6,306 nt of DNA. Origin: Bacteroidota bacterium (GTDB lineage Bacteria > Bacteroidota > Ignavibacteria > Ignavibacteriales > Ignavibacteriaceae). The position numbers and the translations under genes were made by a program. The notes beneath the pieces are model-generated. The model had not been told where the DNA came from, made no database searches, and saw only the letters and a list, made by a program, of their open reading frames with translations. Shown here piece after piece: positions 6,214-6,306 of this stretch; the first letter of the stretch is position 1, and each line of letters starts with the position of its first letter. Location of the stretch: contig JAJYOQ010000248.1 of assembly GCA_021796135.1 (NCBI GenBank), forward strand, positions 1 to 6,306, in the 5' to 3' direction.

Positions 6214-6306
6214 ATGAAGCCAATTTGGTATTTCGTAGGTTTAATTTTATTACTCATGGGATCAATAATTTTTATAACTGGTTTATATACATTATATAAT
6301 CCTGAA
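6214..6306 (+). CDS. Small membrane protein, N-terminal part only, cut by the window end
   Basis: The frame opens with ATG at 6214 and stays open for all 31 codons to the window edge. The peptide starts MKPIWYFVGLILLLMG and continues as one hydrophobic segment (about residues 4-27), then YNPE. It begins 13 bases after the symporter stop codon with a strong ribosome binding site, so co-transcription is expected. From general knowledge of this symporter subfamily, a small two-helix membrane protein often follows the transporter gene. That suggests an accessory or stabilising subunit, but I cannot name a family from 31 residues. No signal peptidase site is evident in the visible part, so the first segment is probably a membrane anchor. 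Confidence 0.8.
   Translation, partial: MKPIWYFVGLILLLMGSIIFITGLYTLYNPE

Overview
The window is visibly AT-rich, gene-dense bacterial DNA. It most resembles the Bacteroidota/Ignavibacteriota (Chlorobi-group) part of the tree. The evidence for that is an exported tricorn-like protease, an SSS transporter of a subfamily common in those and related phyla, and a promoter compatible with both the sigma70 pattern and the Bacteroidota TTG / TAnnTTTG pattern. This placement is inference from protein flavour, because no rRNA or other phylogenetic marker is present.

Layout from left to right. (1) Positions 1-113 hold the last 36 codons of a + strand gene whose protein ends with a QLNLF peptide, the form of a sliding-clamp binding motif. 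(2) Convergent to it, on the - strand, is a small SET-domain protein (153-563), a probable protein-lysine methyltransferase. (3) A clear rho-independent terminator (645-671, - strand) separates it from the gene upstream. (4) That gene (681-3932, - strand) encodes a 1083-residue tricorn-type serine protease with a signal peptide, two beta-propeller regions, a PDZ domain and an S41 catalytic core; all expected catalytic residues are visible. (5) A divergent spacer follows (3933-4538). It contains a possible 44-codon single-membrane-segment small ORF (4202-4336) with its own candidate promoter, then a promoter for the next gene. (6) A sodium:solute symporter family transporter (4539-6200, + strand) is followed 13 bases later by the start of a small membrane protein (6214 to the window end). 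These two almost certainly form an operon.

Functionally the window looks like ordinary peptide and solute housekeeping. A periplasmic protease would trim peptides, and a divergently transcribed inner-membrane symporter with a small partner would import an unknown solute. Nothing shows that the two units share a pathway. There is no CRISPR array, mobile element, tRNA or rRNA. The points most worth a second look are the symporter's loss of the canonical Na2-site serines and of most vSGLT sugar ligands, the compact SET protein with a self-contained zinc-site pattern, the clamp-binding C-terminus at the left edge, and the unlisted 44-codon membrane ORF.
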